A DNA stretch of 64,000 nt from a virus: positions 1 to 64,000 of IMG/VR virus record IMGVR_UViG_3300021478_000015; one strand, 5' to 3'. A program made the position numbers and the translations under genes. This document shows positions 63,354 to 64,000 of this stretch, piece by piece; the first letter of the stretch is position 1; every line of letters begins with the position of its first letter. The notes beneath the pieces are model-generated. The model made no database searches, was not told the DNA's origin, and was given only the letters and a program-made list of their open reading frames with translations.

Positions 63354-64000
63354 GTTCGTTCTGGACACCGACCGGTGAGCACCCCATACCTAACGAGCGT
63401 GACACCGATGTCCTGGGCAGGTTGGCCGCGGCCTCCCTGCGCCGGGGCGTGGCCGATGGTCCAGGGGAGGAGTCCCCTGAGGTCCAGGAGATGCGGAAGA
63501 ACCGCCGGGTCAACCGCCGTCTGAACGGGATCAGTCGGACGGCCGATCTCATGTCGGGCTCGGGGGCCTCGTCCCTGTCGTTTGCCACCGGGCGTCCACA
63601 GGACCCCATGTTCTATTGGAAGCAGGCCAACCTTCCCTATGACATCTGGAAGGAAGAGGAGCTTGTAGTCATCCGGCATTACTGTCGGTTGCTCTACCTC
63701 ACGCATCCACTGCTGGCCTCAGCCATTGATATCTTCAGCAAATACCCCATGCAAGGCATGGAGCTAGCCTGCAAGGACAACGAGCTTGTTGACTTCTATA
63801 GCACACACTTCTTGGAGGATCTGAACTACCCAGAGTATCTGACCGATGTCTTGCATGAGCGTTGGCTGGTAGGAGAAGCGTGGCCATTAGGGCAATGGAA
63901 TGACACCCTGGGTATCTGGGAGGACGACGAGCTAATCAACCCCGATGACGTGGATGTCATCAAGAGCCCGTTCATCAAAGAGCCCCGCTTCGAGATGCGC
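63350..64000 (+). CDS. portal protein, N-terminal part (cut by window end)
   Basis: The first 217 residues of a longer protein. After a polar start come IRHYCRLLYLTHPLLASAID (about 107-126), FSKYPMQGM and a LHERWLVGEAWPLGQWNDTL segment (about 164-183), the order of helices and GEAW-type strand seen at the start of phage portal proteins. The portal ring is the gate for DNA entry. The start shares bases with the previous stop. The stop lies beyond 64000. Confidence 0.7.
   Translation, partial: MSSFWTPTGEHPIPNERDTDVLGRLAAASLRRGVADGPGEESPEVQEMRKNRRVNRRLNGISRTADLMSGSGASSLSFATGRPQDPMFYWKQANLPYDIWKEEELVVIRHYCRLLYLTHPLLASAIDIFSKYPMQGMELACKDNELVDFYSTHFLEDLNYPEYLTDVLHERWLVGEAWPLGQWNDTLGIWEDDELINPDDVDVIKSPFIKEPRFEMR

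Overview
The window is a 64 kb piece of a large, GC-rich, double-stranded DNA phage of an actinobacterium. It is phage because it carries a terminase large subunit, a portal protein (cut by the right edge), a full phage-style replication set and dozens of tiny overlapping ATGA/GTGA-coupled genes. The actinobacterial host is inferred from a WhiB-like iron-sulfur regulator, a secreted LysM/Rpf-like protein, ThyX, and several apparently leaderless promoters. I saw no integrase, capsid, tail or CRISPR genes and no convincing tRNA.

Layout. (1) 1-12 kb, plus strand: small hypotheticals, a von Willebrand A protein, a DinG/XPD-type helicase, a run of tiny zinc-ribbon proteins, MazG-like pyrophosphohydrolases, ThyX, a flap endonuclease and a LysM secreted protein. 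(2) 13-28 kb, plus strand: the replication and recombination block, with an Sm/Hfq-like protein, DnaC-type loader, DnaB-type helicase, DnaG-type primase, a degenerate J-domain protein, a probable ssDNA-binding protein, a 1245-residue DnaE-type polymerase, RecA, two PD-(D/E)XK-type nucleases and a RuvC-like resolvase. (3) 28.8-33.7 kb: a sigma-region-4-like protein, a probable small terminase and TerL. (4) 34-40.6 kb: dCTP deaminase, a GIY-YIG-like protein, an 840-residue class II (B12-dependent) ribonucleotide reductase, a DNA methyltransferase, two paralogous helical proteins and a small membrane protein. (5) 40.6-52.2 kb, minus strand: an accessory region with a Spo11/TopoVI-A-like TOPRIM protein, an ArdC-type antirestriction protein, a cysteine-protease-like protein, a tandem pair of unknown paralogs and an HNH-SF2 helicase fusion. 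(6) 52.3-64 kb, plus strand: WhiB-like regulator, an Arr-like ADP-ribosyltransferase, a nucleotidyltransferase-like protein, two giant disordered proteins and the portal.

How it works together. The phage brings its own dNTP supply (class II RNR, ThyX, Dcd, two MazG-like enzymes) and nearly a whole replisome. The minus-strand region looks like an early, host-facing module for anti-defence and takeover.

The most striking pattern is regulatory. A conserved cassette recurs at most minus-strand operon starts and once on the plus strand before the DinG-like gene. It consists of GACTTGC, a conserved 17-base spacer ending TGC, a TAACGT-like -10, about 7 bases, then ATG followed by ACC-ACC-AC (Thr codons). 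At these sites the start codon lies where the transcript should begin and no Shine-Dalgarno is visible, so they look like leaderless genes with a shared downstream element. The cassette also occurs in decayed forms: inside a fused gene, ahead of an 8-codon upstream frame, and ahead of a region with no good gene that ends in a terminator. Several GC-rich structured intergenic segments (0.63-0.97, 2.0-2.1, 2.8-2.9, 28.55-28.77, 42.95-43.36 kb) may be small RNAs or switches.
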